Shown piece by piece: positions 26,523 through 35,495 of a stretch of DNA of 64,000 nucleotides; positions within the stretch are counted from its first letter, which is position 1; the number at the start of each line of letters is the position of its first letter. A program made the position numbers and the translations under genes. This stretch comes from Chitinophagales bacterium. Its GTDB lineage: Bacteria > Bacteroidota > Bacteroidia > Chitinophagales > Chitinophagaceae. The notes under the pieces were generated by a model. It searched no databases, was not told where the DNA came from, and saw nothing but the letters and a program-made list of their open reading frames with translations. Where the stretch lies: positions 428,291 to 492,290 of the forward strand of contig JAFLBK010000003.1 in assembly GCA_017303335.1 (NCBI GenBank), read 5' to 3'.

Positions 26523-27755
26523 TTATTCTTCCACGTAATTAAGGTCTTTGTGAAAGGTTTCATCAGTGAGCACCGCGGCTACTACCGTAATGACCATGAT
26601 CACCAATGCCGTGATCCATCCGCCGGTGACATAATCCGTCATACCCCGGAACAATTTGAACAAAGGGAGGATCATCACCGTAAGCATACCCCGGACCATG
26701 TTGGGAATGGTGGTGGCGGCCGTTGCCCGGATATTGGTACCGAACTGCTCGGCGCCCATCGTAACGAATATGGCCCAGAACCCGGTTCCAAAACCCATCC
26801 CGGCGCAGATCCAGTACATCTGGTTTGCGCTGCCATTCCATTGAATGGTGAAGAAAAGGAGTATGAATACCGCTGTAATAAAATAAAAAAGATACAAAGC
26901 TTTTTTCCGGCTCCGGAACCACTGGCTGATGAACCCGATCAGGATATCGCCCACGGAGATAGCGGCATAGGCATACATCACGGCCTTACCCGGATCGATC
27001 TTTTCCTGGATACCCATCTGCTTTCCGAATTCGGAGGAGAATGTGACTAATACCCCGATAACAAACCAGGTGGGTAATCCGAGCAGTATACTGCATACAT
27101 ACTTGCGCAATCGCTCCCTGGTATTGAAAAGCATGAAGAAATTTCCCCGGTCCACATCCAGCTTTTTTACTTCGTGATACATGCCCGATTCGAAAACCGA
27201 TATGCGAAGCAGCAACAAGGCAAGTCCTAATCCGCCGCCGATAAAATAACAGGTACGCCAGTCGAAATTCTCTTTCATGATGAAGGCCACAACGGCGCCC
27301 GTAAGGCCGATGCCCGCTACCAGGGAAGTAGCAATTCCCCGTTTGTGCTTGGGGGTAAGTTCCGATACGAGGGTGATGCCGGCGCCCAGTTCCCCGGCCA
27401 GGCCGATCCCGGCAATGAAACGTACGATCTTGAACTGGTCGGCCGTTTGAATGAACCCGTTTGCGATATTGGCCAGCGAATACAGGATGATCGAACCGAA
27501 GAGTACACTCAGCCGGCCCTTCTTATCGCCCATGATACCCCAGATGATGCCGCCGATGAGCAGACCGCCCATCTGCCACATGATGATGCTTTCGCCTTCG
27601 GTAAGTATCTGTGCATCGGTAAGATTGATCGATTTCAAACTCGGCACCCGCGTGATGCTGAACAGCAGGAGGTCATATATATCGACGAAATAGCCCAGGG
27701 CGGCCACGATCACCGCGATGCTGAAAACGGAATGCTCATTTTTTGGCAGGTTCAT
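26523..27755 (-). CDS. MFS transporter, metabolite:H+ symporter type
   Basis: A 410-residue major facilitator. It has a sugar/metabolite-porter look: DIYDLLLFSITRVPSL in helix 1, the motif A loop WGIMGDKKGRLSVLFGS, and RFIAGIGLAGELGAGITLVSEL in helix 4. In the C-terminal half, GAEQFGTNIRATAATTIPNMVRG is typical of the metabolite:H+ symporter group. The substrate is unknown. Its start overlaps the DedA gene by 20 bp, so the two are translationally coupled. Confidence 0.87.
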   Translation of the reverse strand: MNLPKNEHSVFSIAVIVAALGYFVDIYDLLLFSITRVPSLKSINLTDAQILTEGESIIMWQMGGLLIGGIIWGIMGDKKGRLSVLFGSIILYSLANIANGFIQTADQFKIVRFIAGIGLAGELGAGITLVSELTPKHKRGIATSLVAGIGLTGAVVAFIMKENFDWRTCYFIGGGLGLALLLLRISVFESGMYHEVKKLDVDRGNFFMLFNTRERLRKYVCSILLGLPTWFVIGVLVTFSSEFGKQMGIQEKIDPGKAVMYAYAAISVGDILIGFISQWFRSRKKALYLFYFITAVFILLFFTIQWNGSANQMYWICAGMGFGTGFWAIFVTMGAEQFGTNIRATAATTIPNMVRGMLTVMILPLFKLFRGMTDYVTGGWITALVIMVITVVAAVLTDETFHKDLNYVEE

Positions 27756-28488
27756 CTGCTGGCTTTTTCTTTTTCCCGAAAATAAGTTTGATGAATACGG
27801 GTGCGGTGGTTACCAATACAATCCCGAGTACGATCACTTCGAGGTGTTCTTTCAGGTCGAATCCAAACTGCGACAGGATCCATTTCTGTAAAAAGAATCC
27901 GCCCAGTATCATGCTCAGCACCCAGGCAACACAACCGATGATATTGAAGAAATGGAATTTCTTTCTGTCCATATCCACGATACCGGCCACGATCGGCGCG
28001 AACGTACGTACGATGGGTATGAACCGGGCGGCCACGATCGCCCCACCGCCATGCTTTTCATAAAAGTCGTGCGCTTCGTGCAGGTATCGTTTCTTGAAGA
28101 ACCAGCGGTCGCGCCAGTTGTACATGGCATGACCGAAGCGTTTACCGGTCCAGTACCCTACCGCGTTTCCTAGGATGCCGGCCAGGGCGATCAGGGCGGA
28201 GAGTACGAATAGGTCGACCCAGTAGCTGTATTGAAACGGTTCGAGTCCGAAGTATCTGACCACCTGGTAACCGAGGCCCGGCTCCAGTACGCCCATATCC
28301 GTCTTGATCTCATGCGCATAGATGCCGGCCACGAACAACAGCGAATCGCCGGGCAGAAAGAAACCGGCGAACAATCCTGTTTCGGCAAAGACCACGAAGA
28401 GCAGCAGGAGCAATCCACCGTTCTCGATGTACCACTGCGGTTGCAGCAATTGTGTCCAGTGAAAATCCAGGAAAAAGAATTCAGGCAT
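27736..28488 (-). CDS. DedA-family membrane protein
   Basis: A 250-residue DedA (SNARE-associated/VTT) protein. Members include undecaprenyl-phosphate and phosphatidylethanolamine flippases of the inner membrane. Family motifs are FAETGLFAGFFLPGDSLLFVAG near the start and ARFIPIVRTFAPIVAG in the second half. There are about five hydrophobic segments, and the tail is lysine-rich (FGKKKKPADEPAKK). It lies 20 bp after the DAACS gene and overlaps the MFS gene by 20 bp. Confidence 0.92.
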   Translation of the reverse strand: MPEFFFLDFHWTQLLQPQWYIENGGLLLLLFVVFAETGLFAGFFLPGDSLLFVAGIYAHEIKTDMGVLEPGLGYQVVRYFGLEPFQYSYWVDLFVLSALIALAGILGNAVGYWTGKRFGHAMYNWRDRWFFKKRYLHEAHDFYEKHGGGAIVAARFIPIVRTFAPIVAGIVDMDRKKFHFFNIIGCVAWVLSMILGGFFLQKWILSQFGFDLKEHLEVIVLGIVLVTTAPVFIKLIFGKKKKPADEPAKK

Positions 28489-28508
28489 GTATATCGGTTG
28501 TGATCAGC

Positions 28509-29774
28509 TTATGAATGTTCGAGTTGTCCTTCCCATTTGCTTACAGCGGCGGTAGCCAGTGCGTTGCCCAGTACGTTGGTCATCGTGCGTCCCATGTCGC
28601 AGAACACATCGATGGCCAGTATGATACCCACCCCTTCGGGTGGCAGACCGAACATGGCGCCGGTTGCCAGCACCACTACCAGCGAGGCCCGGGGTACGCC
28701 GGCAATGCCCTTGCTGGTTACCAGGAACACCAGCAGCATGATGATCTGCTGCCAAACATCCCCGGTGATTGATGTGATGTTGAAAGCCTGTGCGATGAAC
28801 ATGCTCGCAAAAGTCATATACATCATACTGCCGTCGAGGTTGAAGGAGTAACCCAACGGCAATACAAAACTCACGATCTTGTTGTTACATCCGAAACGTT
28901 CCATCTCTTCCACCAGTTTCGGGTAAACCGCTTCGCTGCTGGCCGTACTGAAGGCGATCGACATCGGGGTACTGATCCTGCGCAACAGGATTGGCAAACG
29001 GCCTTTCAGGAACAGGTAGCCCACAAAAAGCAACAGCAACCAGAGGATCAGCAATCCCAGGTAAAACTCGCCGATGTATTTACCGAATGTAACCAGTATG
29101 CCCAGTCCGTTCTTCGCAATGGCAGCTGCCATGGCGCCGAATACGCCTGCGGGGGCCATGTACATAACGTAGGTGACCATTTTCAAAACCACATGGGCGA
29201 TGGAATCGAGCGCATTGATAACGGGTTCGCCCTTGACACCGATGGCGGTAAGGGCAATGCCAAAGAAAACCGAGAAAACCACGAGTTGCAGGATCTCGTT
29301 GGTGGCCATGGCCTCAACCACGCTCCGGGGCACCACATGTTCGACAAACTTGGCGAGGGAAAATCCTTTTGACTTTTCGAGCAGGTCGCTCACTGCGTTC
29401 ATATCGGTATGGCTGATATCGGCGCCTACACCAGGTTTGAAGATATTCACCAGTATAAGGCCCAGGGATAAGGAGATAAGTGATGCGCTGATGAACCAGA
29501 TCATCGCTTTACCGCCTACCCGGCCCACTGTTTTCATATCGCCCAGTTTGGCGATGCCCACAACAAGGGTAGAAAATACGATCGGGGCGATGATCATCTG
29601 CACCATCCGCAGGAAGATGGTCGTGAGAAGTTTGATATTGTCCGAAAAAGACTTGATCGTTCCCGCTTCATAATTCTCATGTACATAATAGCCAACTGCA
29701 ATACCCAGCACCATCGCGATCATAATATATAAGGTAAGCCTGCTCTTTTTCGGGGGCTGGTGCGAGATTTCCAT
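28509..29774 (-). CDS. Dicarboxylate/amino acid:cation symporter (DAACS)
   Basis: A 421-residue glutamate/dicarboxylate symporter of the GltP/DctA family. The hairpin and substrate motifs are present: STASSEAVYPKLVEEM with the serine-rich HP1, PLGYSFNLDGSMMYMTFASMFIAQ in TM7, and TSKGIAGVPRASLVV in HP2. Substrates are probably C4-dicarboxylates, glutamate or aspartate. The start is ATG 29774 (MEISHQPPKK); a 20-codon extension upstream is poorly conserved in character. It is the first gene of the five-gene minus-strand operon. Confidence 0.93.
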   Translation of the reverse strand: MEISHQPPKKSRLTLYIMIAMVLGIAVGYYVHENYEAGTIKSFSDNIKLLTTIFLRMVQMIIAPIVFSTLVVGIAKLGDMKTVGRVGGKAMIWFISASLISLSLGLILVNIFKPGVGADISHTDMNAVSDLLEKSKGFSLAKFVEHVVPRSVVEAMATNEILQLVVFSVFFGIALTAIGVKGEPVINALDSIAHVVLKMVTYVMYMAPAGVFGAMAAAIAKNGLGILVTFGKYIGEFYLGLLILWLLLLFVGYLFLKGRLPILLRRISTPMSIAFSTASSEAVYPKLVEEMERFGCNNKIVSFVLPLGYSFNLDGSMMYMTFASMFIAQAFNITSITGDVWQQIIMLLVFLVTSKGIAGVPRASLVVVLATGAMFGLPPEGVGIILAIDVFCDMGRTMTNVLGNALATAAVSKWEGQLEHS

Positions 29775-29911
29775 TGCAATCTGTTTAGTTCCGCAATATA
29801 ATATTAAAAGCGGTTCCATCGGGGCAGCCCGCAAAAAAGTGCCACTGGTTGTTGTTTTCTGGATTAATTGCTTATTTTTCCAATCTATTTTTCATAAAAC
29901 CAACTACTTGT

Positions 29912-31447
29912 ATGAGTTTATTTGTAAAAAAACCATTGAGCCAGATGCTGGCCCAGGCAGAAGGCGGTGAGGGTGGTCTGAAGCGAACGCTCGGACCTGC
30001 CAACCTGATCGCCCTCGGTATCGGTGCTATCATCGGCGCAGGTCTTTTTGTAAGAACTGCCGCTGCTGCCGGACAGGCTGCAGGCCCCGGTGTTACCTTA
30101 TCCTTTATTGTAGCTGCCATCGGCTGTGCGTTTGCCGGCCTGTGTTATGCGGAATTCGCTGCCATGATCCCCATCGCCGGCAGTGCCTATGCGTACAGTT
30201 ATACAACCATGGGCGAACTGGTAGCCTGGATCATTGGATGGGCCCTGATCATGGAATACGCATTGGGCGCCGCCACGGTATCCATCGCCTGGAGCGAATA
30301 CCTGAATAAACTCTTCGATGGCGGGATCCCGTATGAATGGTGCCACTCGCCGTTTGAAAGCTTTACCGATTCTGCGGGTAACCATCATGCCGGCATCATG
30401 AATGCACCGGCACTGATCATTCTTTTATTATTGACATTGCTGCTGATCAAGGGGACGCAGGAATCTGCCATCGTGAACATGGTCATCGTGTTCATTAAAG
30501 TAGCCATCGTACTGCTGTTCATAGTGATCGGCTGGCAGTTCATCAACGGAGCCAATCACACTCCTTACCTGATCCCTGAAAATACACCGGCTGTTACCGA
30601 CAGCGCCGGTAAAGTGATCGCCGACTACAGCGGCTGGAACAAACATGGCTGGGGCGGTGTACTCGGTGGCGCTGCCATCGTATTCTTCGCGTTCATCGGT
30701 TTCGACGCGGTAAGTACCGCTGCCCAGGAAGCCAAGAACCCGAAGAAAGATATGCCGATCGGCATCCTGGGTTCGCTCGTTGTTTGTACGATCCTTTACA
30801 TTTTGTTCGGTCATGTACTCACCGGCGTTGCCAACTGGAAAGAATTTGTTGATCCGGAAAAAGGACGTGAGGCATCGGTAGCATACGCCATCTCCACCTA
30901 TATGACCGGTTACGGATGGCTGGCCACCGCCGTTACTGTGGCGATCCTTGCCGGTTTCTCTTCTGTAATATTAGTGATGCTGATGGGACAAAGCCGTATC
31001 TTCTATACCATGAGCAATGACGGCCTGATCCCCAAAGCCTTTGGCGAATTACATCCCAAATTCAAAACGCCCTACAAGGCCAACTGGATCCTGTTTGTAT
31101 TTGTAGGCCTGTTCGCCGCATTTGTGCCCGGGCACGTGGCCGGTGATCTTACTTCGTTCGGTACACTGTTCGCCTTTGTTCTGGTAAGTGCCGGTGTATG
31201 GATATTGCGTGTGAAAGAGCCCAATATCGTAAGGCCTTTCAAAACACCGATCTACCCGGTTGTATCGGCCCTGGGCGTTATTATCTGTACTGCCATGATC
31301 GTTGGACTGGATGCCCAAACGCTTAAGGTAGCGTTCGGCTGGATGGCTGTCGGTTTGGTGGTGTATTTCCTGTACAGTAAAAATCACAGCAAGCTCCGCA
31401 ATGCTACTGATTTAATGCCGAAGGCATCTGATTTTGAAAAACAATAA
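29912..31447 (+). CDS. APC-family amino acid permease (CAT type)
   Basis: A 511-residue amino acid permease with 12 or more helices, of the cationic amino acid transporter-like branch. The helix 1 signature is GPANLIALGIGAIIGAGLFV, followed by CYAEFAAMIPIAGSAYAYSY, and FFAFIGFDAVSTAAQEAKNPKKDMP in helix 6-7. Substrate is unknown. The start MSLFVKKPLSQML is preceded by promoter-like AT-rich sequence (TATTTTTC at 29886-29893, one mismatch). A strong terminator follows the stop. Confidence 0.9.
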   Translation: MSLFVKKPLSQMLAQAEGGEGGLKRTLGPANLIALGIGAIIGAGLFVRTAAAAGQAAGPGVTLSFIVAAIGCAFAGLCYAEFAAMIPIAGSAYAYSYTTMGELVAWIIGWALIMEYALGAATVSIAWSEYLNKLFDGGIPYEWCHSPFESFTDSAGNHHAGIMNAPALIILLLLTLLLIKGTQESAIVNMVIVFIKVAIVLLFIVIGWQFINGANHTPYLIPENTPAVTDSAGKVIADYSGWNKHGWGGVLGGAAIVFFAFIGFDAVSTAAQEAKNPKKDMPIGILGSLVVCTILYILFGHVLTGVANWKEFVDPEKGREASVAYAISTYMTGYGWLATAVTVAILAGFSSVILVMLMGQSRIFYTMSNDGLIPKAFGELHPKFKTPYKANWILFVFVGLFAAFVPGHVAGDLTSFGTLFAFVLVSAGVWILRVKEPNIVRPFKTPIYPVVSALGVIICTAMIVGLDAQTLKVAFGWMAVGLVVYFLYSKNHSKLRNATDLMPKASDFEKQ

Positions 31448-31466
31448 TTCCTGATTCGTAAATTAT

Positions 31467-31497
31467 AAAAGCCCGTTCGGATGAACGGGCTTTTTTT
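31467..31497. terminator. Bidirectional terminator between APC permease and GH92 genes
   Basis: GCCCGTTC (31471-31478) and GAACGGGC (31483-31490) form a perfect 8-bp stem with A residues before and seven T residues after, so it can act on both strands. Confidence 0.93.
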
Positions 31498-31502
31498 GTG
31501 TG

Positions 31503-34418
31503 TTACCTGATTTCAATTTCATCAATGAACAAATGCGTATCGCCTCCCGCCCCTTCATGCCAGGCCGGGAGTTTTCCATACTGGATCGCTTTTATCCGGA
31601 CGTACCGGGCGGTAACGGGACTAAATTTCGCTTCCACATTCCGCACCTGCACTTTGCGATCTTCGATCGGCAGGAAATTCTCTCCGCTATATACCCGGGT
31701 GAATTGCTTTCCATCGGTAGATACTTCCACGATGAATTGCCGCGGCGCAACGATCCAGGCGCCAACATCCTGCAGGAAGTTTGCATTCACCTGTGAGATC
31801 AGTTGGTTCGATTCCATATCGATCTCCGCATCGAGATCGGCTTTCTGATACCCCTGCCAATTTCCTTTACGCCAGTTGGCACTGCCGGTGATGCCATCGA
31901 TCAGTCCGAATGCCCCGCCGCCGTCGTATTGCTGTTCAAAGGCTGTATTCAGTTTCACCGTCCAGTTGTTCGGGCGTTTCCTGAACTTAGCGGTGGTTAT
32001 ATAACTTGCTTCGCCCGTTTTATTGTGGATGGCAATGGCTTTGATGGTCACCGAGCTGTCGAAGTACAATTCGCTGCCCGGGTATTTCCGGGATGATGCA
32101 TTCGGTAAAGATCCGTCGGTTGTATAATAATAACTCACGTCGGCCTGGTTGGAGTTGATCTCCACCTTCTTGGTACCGGTGAACGACATGGAGCCTCCAT
32201 CGATCACCGGGTTCAAAACGATCAGGTTATCCGTGATCGCCGTGAGTGGCATGTCTTGCTTGCCAAAGCCGGAAGGCTTATCGCCCATTACAAAATTCAT
32301 GGCGCCGCCTTTATTAATATCGAAAAAGGAAAGGTATGATTTGGTGTGAGCTGTATTATTAATGGTCATCGACTGAACATAGAAGTTTTTGTCATTCACC
32401 CCTTTTGCCGTAATGGTAAATGTTTTTCCATTTTCCAGCCGGATGGTGGCCGAAGGAAAAAGCGGTGTGCCGATGATAAAATCCGTTGTGCCGGGCGTCA
32501 CGGGGTAGAATCCCAGGGCGCTGAGTATATACCAGGCGCTCATCTGCCCGCAATCCTCGTTGCCCGACAGTCCGTCGGGCGCATCGTGGTACATCTCGTT
32601 CATGATGCGGTGCACCATGGCCTGTGTTTTATACGCGGCCCCGGTGAAATTATACAGGTACGCAATATGGTGACTGGGTTCATTCCCATGCGCATATTGC
32701 CCGATCAGCCCGGTGATATCACTTTGCTCCCTTCCGGTGGTTTGCGAATTTTCGGTGAACAGTTCATCGAGTTTTTCCTCCATGTATTTTCGTCCGCCGA
32801 TAAGATTGAGGTATCCCTGAACATCATGCGGCATATAAAAGGAATATTGCCAGCTGTTGGCCTCGGTGAAATTATTGTTCACTTCCCGTGGGTCGAAGGG
32901 TGACACCCAGTTCCCGTTCTTGCGGGGCCGCATGAAGCCGGTGCGCAGGTTAAAAAGATTTTTGTACGATTGTGCCCGGCGGATGTAGTTCACATAATCC
33001 TGTTGTGCGCCCAGGCTTTTGGCGAACTGGGCAATGCACCAGTCGTCGTAGGCATACTCGAGTGTTTTACTCACGCTCTCGTGTTCATCGTCGGCCTCCA
33101 GCAATCCATGGTCCATCAGGGCGGGCAGGCCCAGGTGATTCCAGGTGGCGCTTTTCTTCATGGCTTCCAAGGCCAGTTTGGTATCGAACTGTTTTAATCC
33201 TTTCATGTATGCATCCACGATCACGGGTACACTATGGTAGCCGATCATACAATCGGTTTCGCAGCTGCTGAGTTCCCATACCGGCAGTCTTCCACCTTCT
33301 TTGTACTGCACCAGGAAGGATTGAATGTAATCGATGGTTCGTTTCTGGTCGATGATGGTGTAGAGGGGATGAGCGCCGCGATAGGTATCCCAGAGTGAGA
33401 ACACCGAATAATTGGTGAACCCGGTTGCTTTGTGAACCTGGTTATCTCTTCCGCGGTATTGACCATCCACATCCATATTCACATTCGGCACCACCATGGT
33501 ATGATAGAGCGCCGTATAAAATGTGCGGAGTTGTTTTTGGGTTCCCCCGGTCACATCGATCTTCGACAGTTCCTTATTCCAAATCCTTTCGGCATCCGCT
33601 TTCGTCTTGTCGAAATCCCAACCGGGTAATTCGGCTTTCATGTTTTTTTGCGCTCCTTCGATGCTCACAGCCGAAATGGCCACTTTCGCCATCACGGTTT
33701 TACTGTCAAAACTGAAGCAGGCCTTAAGGTTCTTACCGCTTTCGTCTTTTCCATCCACGAGTGAACGTTCATCTTTCCAGATATCCGACTTCGTGAACGG
33801 AGCGGAGAATTCAATAACAAAATATACATATTGATTATCCGCCCAGGCCTTACTGCGGCGCAGGCCCGCTACTGTACGGTTGTTGATGATCTTCAACGAA
33901 GATTCGAGTACTTCGTCGCGGTGTTTGAGGTCGAGAATGACATTGGCTATGTTGGCAGAGAAAGTATACCGGTGAAAACCCACCCGGGTGGTAGCCGTAA
34001 GTTCGGCCAGGATATTCTCATCATCCAGGCGTACCGAATAATATCCCGCGGTGGCTTTTTCATTTTCATGCCGGAAGGAAGAACCGTACACTTTATTATC
34101 GGGCGAAGGCGCTGTTCCCATCGGCATCAGCAGGATATCGCCGTAATCGAGGCAACCGGTGCCGCTCAGGTGTGTATGGGTAAAGCCGTATATATAATTA
34201 TCCGAATAATGATAGCCGCTGCAACCATCCCAGCCGTCGAGCCTTGTATCCGGGCTCAATTGCACCATGCCATGCGGCACTACGGCGCCCGGGTAGGTGT
34301 GACCATGCCCGCCGGTTCCGATCATCGGATCTACATACTGAACATAATTCTTCTGGGCTGGCAGCTCAACAGAAGCAAGAAGGAAAATAGTGAAGAGGAA
34401 TCGGGTTATTTTTTTCAC
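31503..34418 (-). CDS. Secreted GH92 family alpha-mannosidase
   Basis: A 971-residue GH92 exo-mannosidase, typically alpha-1,2-specific and calcium-dependent. A signal peptide ends near ELPAQ. The GH92 start is YVQYVDPMIGTGGHGHTYPGA; the catalytic region has SSCETDCMIGYHSVPVIVDAY and GNEDCGQMSAWYILSALGFYPV with the general-acid Glu. After about residue 760 come a chitobiase C-terminal-like domain (YYTTDGSLPNASSRKYPG) and an F5/8 C-like domain (residues about 840-971). I choose the GTG at 34418, which gives a normal signal peptide; the frame extends only to a TTG six codons upstream. No SusC/SusD pair is nearby. Confidence 0.92.
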   Translation of the reverse strand: MKKITRFLFTIFLLASVELPAQKNYVQYVDPMIGTGGHGHTYPGAVVPHGMVQLSPDTRLDGWDGCSGYHYSDNYIYGFTHTHLSGTGCLDYGDILLMPMGTAPSPDNKVYGSSFRHENEKATAGYYSVRLDDENILAELTATTRVGFHRYTFSANIANVILDLKHRDEVLESSLKIINNRTVAGLRRSKAWADNQYVYFVIEFSAPFTKSDIWKDERSLVDGKDESGKNLKACFSFDSKTVMAKVAISAVSIEGAQKNMKAELPGWDFDKTKADAERIWNKELSKIDVTGGTQKQLRTFYTALYHTMVVPNVNMDVDGQYRGRDNQVHKATGFTNYSVFSLWDTYRGAHPLYTIIDQKRTIDYIQSFLVQYKEGGRLPVWELSSCETDCMIGYHSVPVIVDAYMKGLKQFDTKLALEAMKKSATWNHLGLPALMDHGLLEADDEHESVSKTLEYAYDDWCIAQFAKSLGAQQDYVNYIRRAQSYKNLFNLRTGFMRPRKNGNWVSPFDPREVNNNFTEANSWQYSFYMPHDVQGYLNLIGGRKYMEEKLDELFTENSQTTGREQSDITGLIGQYAHGNEPSHHIAYLYNFTGAAYKTQAMVHRIMNEMYHDAPDGLSGNEDCGQMSAWYILSALGFYPVTPGTTDFIIGTPLFPSATIRLENGKTFTITAKGVNDKNFYVQSMTINNTAHTKSYLSFFDINKGGAMNFVMGDKPSGFGKQDMPLTAITDNLIVLNPVIDGGSMSFTGTKKVEINSNQADVSYYYTTDGSLPNASSRKYPGSELYFDSSVTIKAIAIHNKTGEASYITTAKFRKRPNNWTVKLNTAFEQQYDGGGAFGLIDGITGSANWRKGNWQGYQKADLDAEIDMESNQLISQVNANFLQDVGAWIVAPRQFIVEVSTDGKQFTRVYSGENFLPIEDRKVQVRNVEAKFSPVTARYVRIKAIQYGKLPAWHEGAGGDTHLFIDEIEIR

Positions 34419-34464
34419 GTCAATCGTTTTATGCAAGATAAAGCATATTGAAAAAGGCAGGCAT

Positions 34465-34489
34465 TAAAAAAGCCCCGGAAGGGGCTTTC
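34465..34489 (-). terminator. Terminator after ssb
   Basis: AGCCCC (34471-34476) and GGGGCT (34481-34486), extended by A/T pairs, form a hairpin that on the minus strand runs into six T residues. It lies 20 bp past the ssb stop and before the GH92 start. Confidence 0.85.
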
Positions 34490-34508
34490 AATTCACAGCA
34501 TTGTATGT

Positions 34509-34943
34509 TTAGAATGGCAGATCGTCTTCCTGTTCGGCGACGGGTGTTGTCTCCGTCTTCACTACCGGCCGGGAAGCGTACCCGGTATTGGAAGCGTTGC
34601 CCGATGTTGAGCCGCCGCCTTCTGTTCCGGTTCCGCCAAGCAGTTGAACGGATTGCACACGCATCCGCAGCGTAGCCGCTGCCTGCCCCTCCTTGTTTGT
34701 ATAGGCATCCGCCTCAGGAGCACCTTCCGCGTAAACCGTTCTGCCCCTGGTAAGGTATGGAGCGATGCCTGTCCGGTCGGTCCAGTAAGCACATTCCACC
34801 CAGGTGGTACGTTCTTTCGGGTTACCCTGCGCATCCTTAAAACGTTCGGTGTGCGCCACGCTGAAATTGATTACTGTTTTTCCGTTCACCTCTTTTACGA
34901 TGCAGTCTTTTCCAAGATTGCCAATGATCTGAAGTTTAATCAT
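34509..34943 (-). CDS. ssb: Single-stranded DNA-binding protein
   Basis: A 144-residue SSB. The OB-fold covers residues 1-110 (MIKLQIIGNLGKDCIVKEVNGK, NFSVAHTERFKDAQG, TTWVECAYWTD). A Gly/Ser/Thr-rich linker follows. The C-terminal tip QEDDLPF is the protein-interaction tail that recruits repair and replication partners. The gene lies 52 bp after the DinB/YfiT gene and downstream of a LexA-like repressor on the same strand, so a stress-linked transcript is possible. Another housekeeping ssb may exist elsewhere. Confidence 0.95.
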   Translation of the reverse strand: MIKLQIIGNLGKDCIVKEVNGKTVINFSVAHTERFKDAQGNPKERTTWVECAYWTDRTGIAPYLTRGRTVYAEGAPEADAYTNKEGQAAATLRMRVQSVQLLGGTGTEGGGSTSGNASNTGYASRPVVKTETTPVAEQEDDLPF

Positions 34944-34995
34944 AACTGTGTTTTTAAAGTTGTCGATGTATCTGGTTAAAAGTTAAAGTTATTGG

Positions 34996-35466
34996 TTAAT
35001 CCCATACATTGGGCCGGGCCGATTTTAATGTGCGTAAATAGTCGAGAAGTTGCCCCGTATGAACGCTCTCATGGTAGGCCATCCGCAGGAGGTAATCGCC
35101 CAGTTTACGGTGCTGGTTCTTTTCTTTGCGGGTGATATATACCTCTTCCAGCTCTTTGAGGGTGAAAGAATGCACCATCTTCAGGAATTTTTCCCTGTAA
35201 GGCTGTGCATTCTTCAATTCATCCTCGACGGTAGTGTACGGATTGCCGGTAAGCGGGCTTTCGTAATCGCCCAGCACACCCCTGTGCAATATTATATGAT
35301 GGTAGATATTCTCGGATTCGAGTACATGACGGATCATTTCGAAGCAACTCATCGCTTCCGGATCGGGCCTCCAGTAAAGATCATCTTCGGTTATACCTTT
35401 CCAAACCTTAATACTCCTTCGCCTCACTTCCTCGAAATGGAGGATGAGCAGTTCCTTTGCGTTCAT
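34996..35466 (-). CDS. DinB/YfiT-family protein
   Basis: A 156-residue DinB-fold four-helix protein (not DNA polymerase IV). The metal-binding histidine pattern is visible: MIRHVLESENIYHH in the middle helix and AYHESVHTGQLLDYLR near the C-terminus. Such proteins are often thiol transferases, for example bacillithiol S-transferases. The gene starts 29 bp after the repressor stop; that spacer holds two copies of the octamer TTTACCTG. Confidence 0.85.
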   Translation of the reverse strand: MNAKELLILHFEEVRRRSIKVWKGITEDDLYWRPDPEAMSCFEMIRHVLESENIYHHIILHRGVLGDYESPLTGNPYTTVEDELKNAQPYREKFLKMVHSFTLKELEEVYITRKEKNQHRKLGDYLLRMAYHESVHTGQLLDYLRTLKSARPNVWD

Positions 35467-35495
35467 TTCCTTCCTGTCGTTTACCTGTTTACCTG

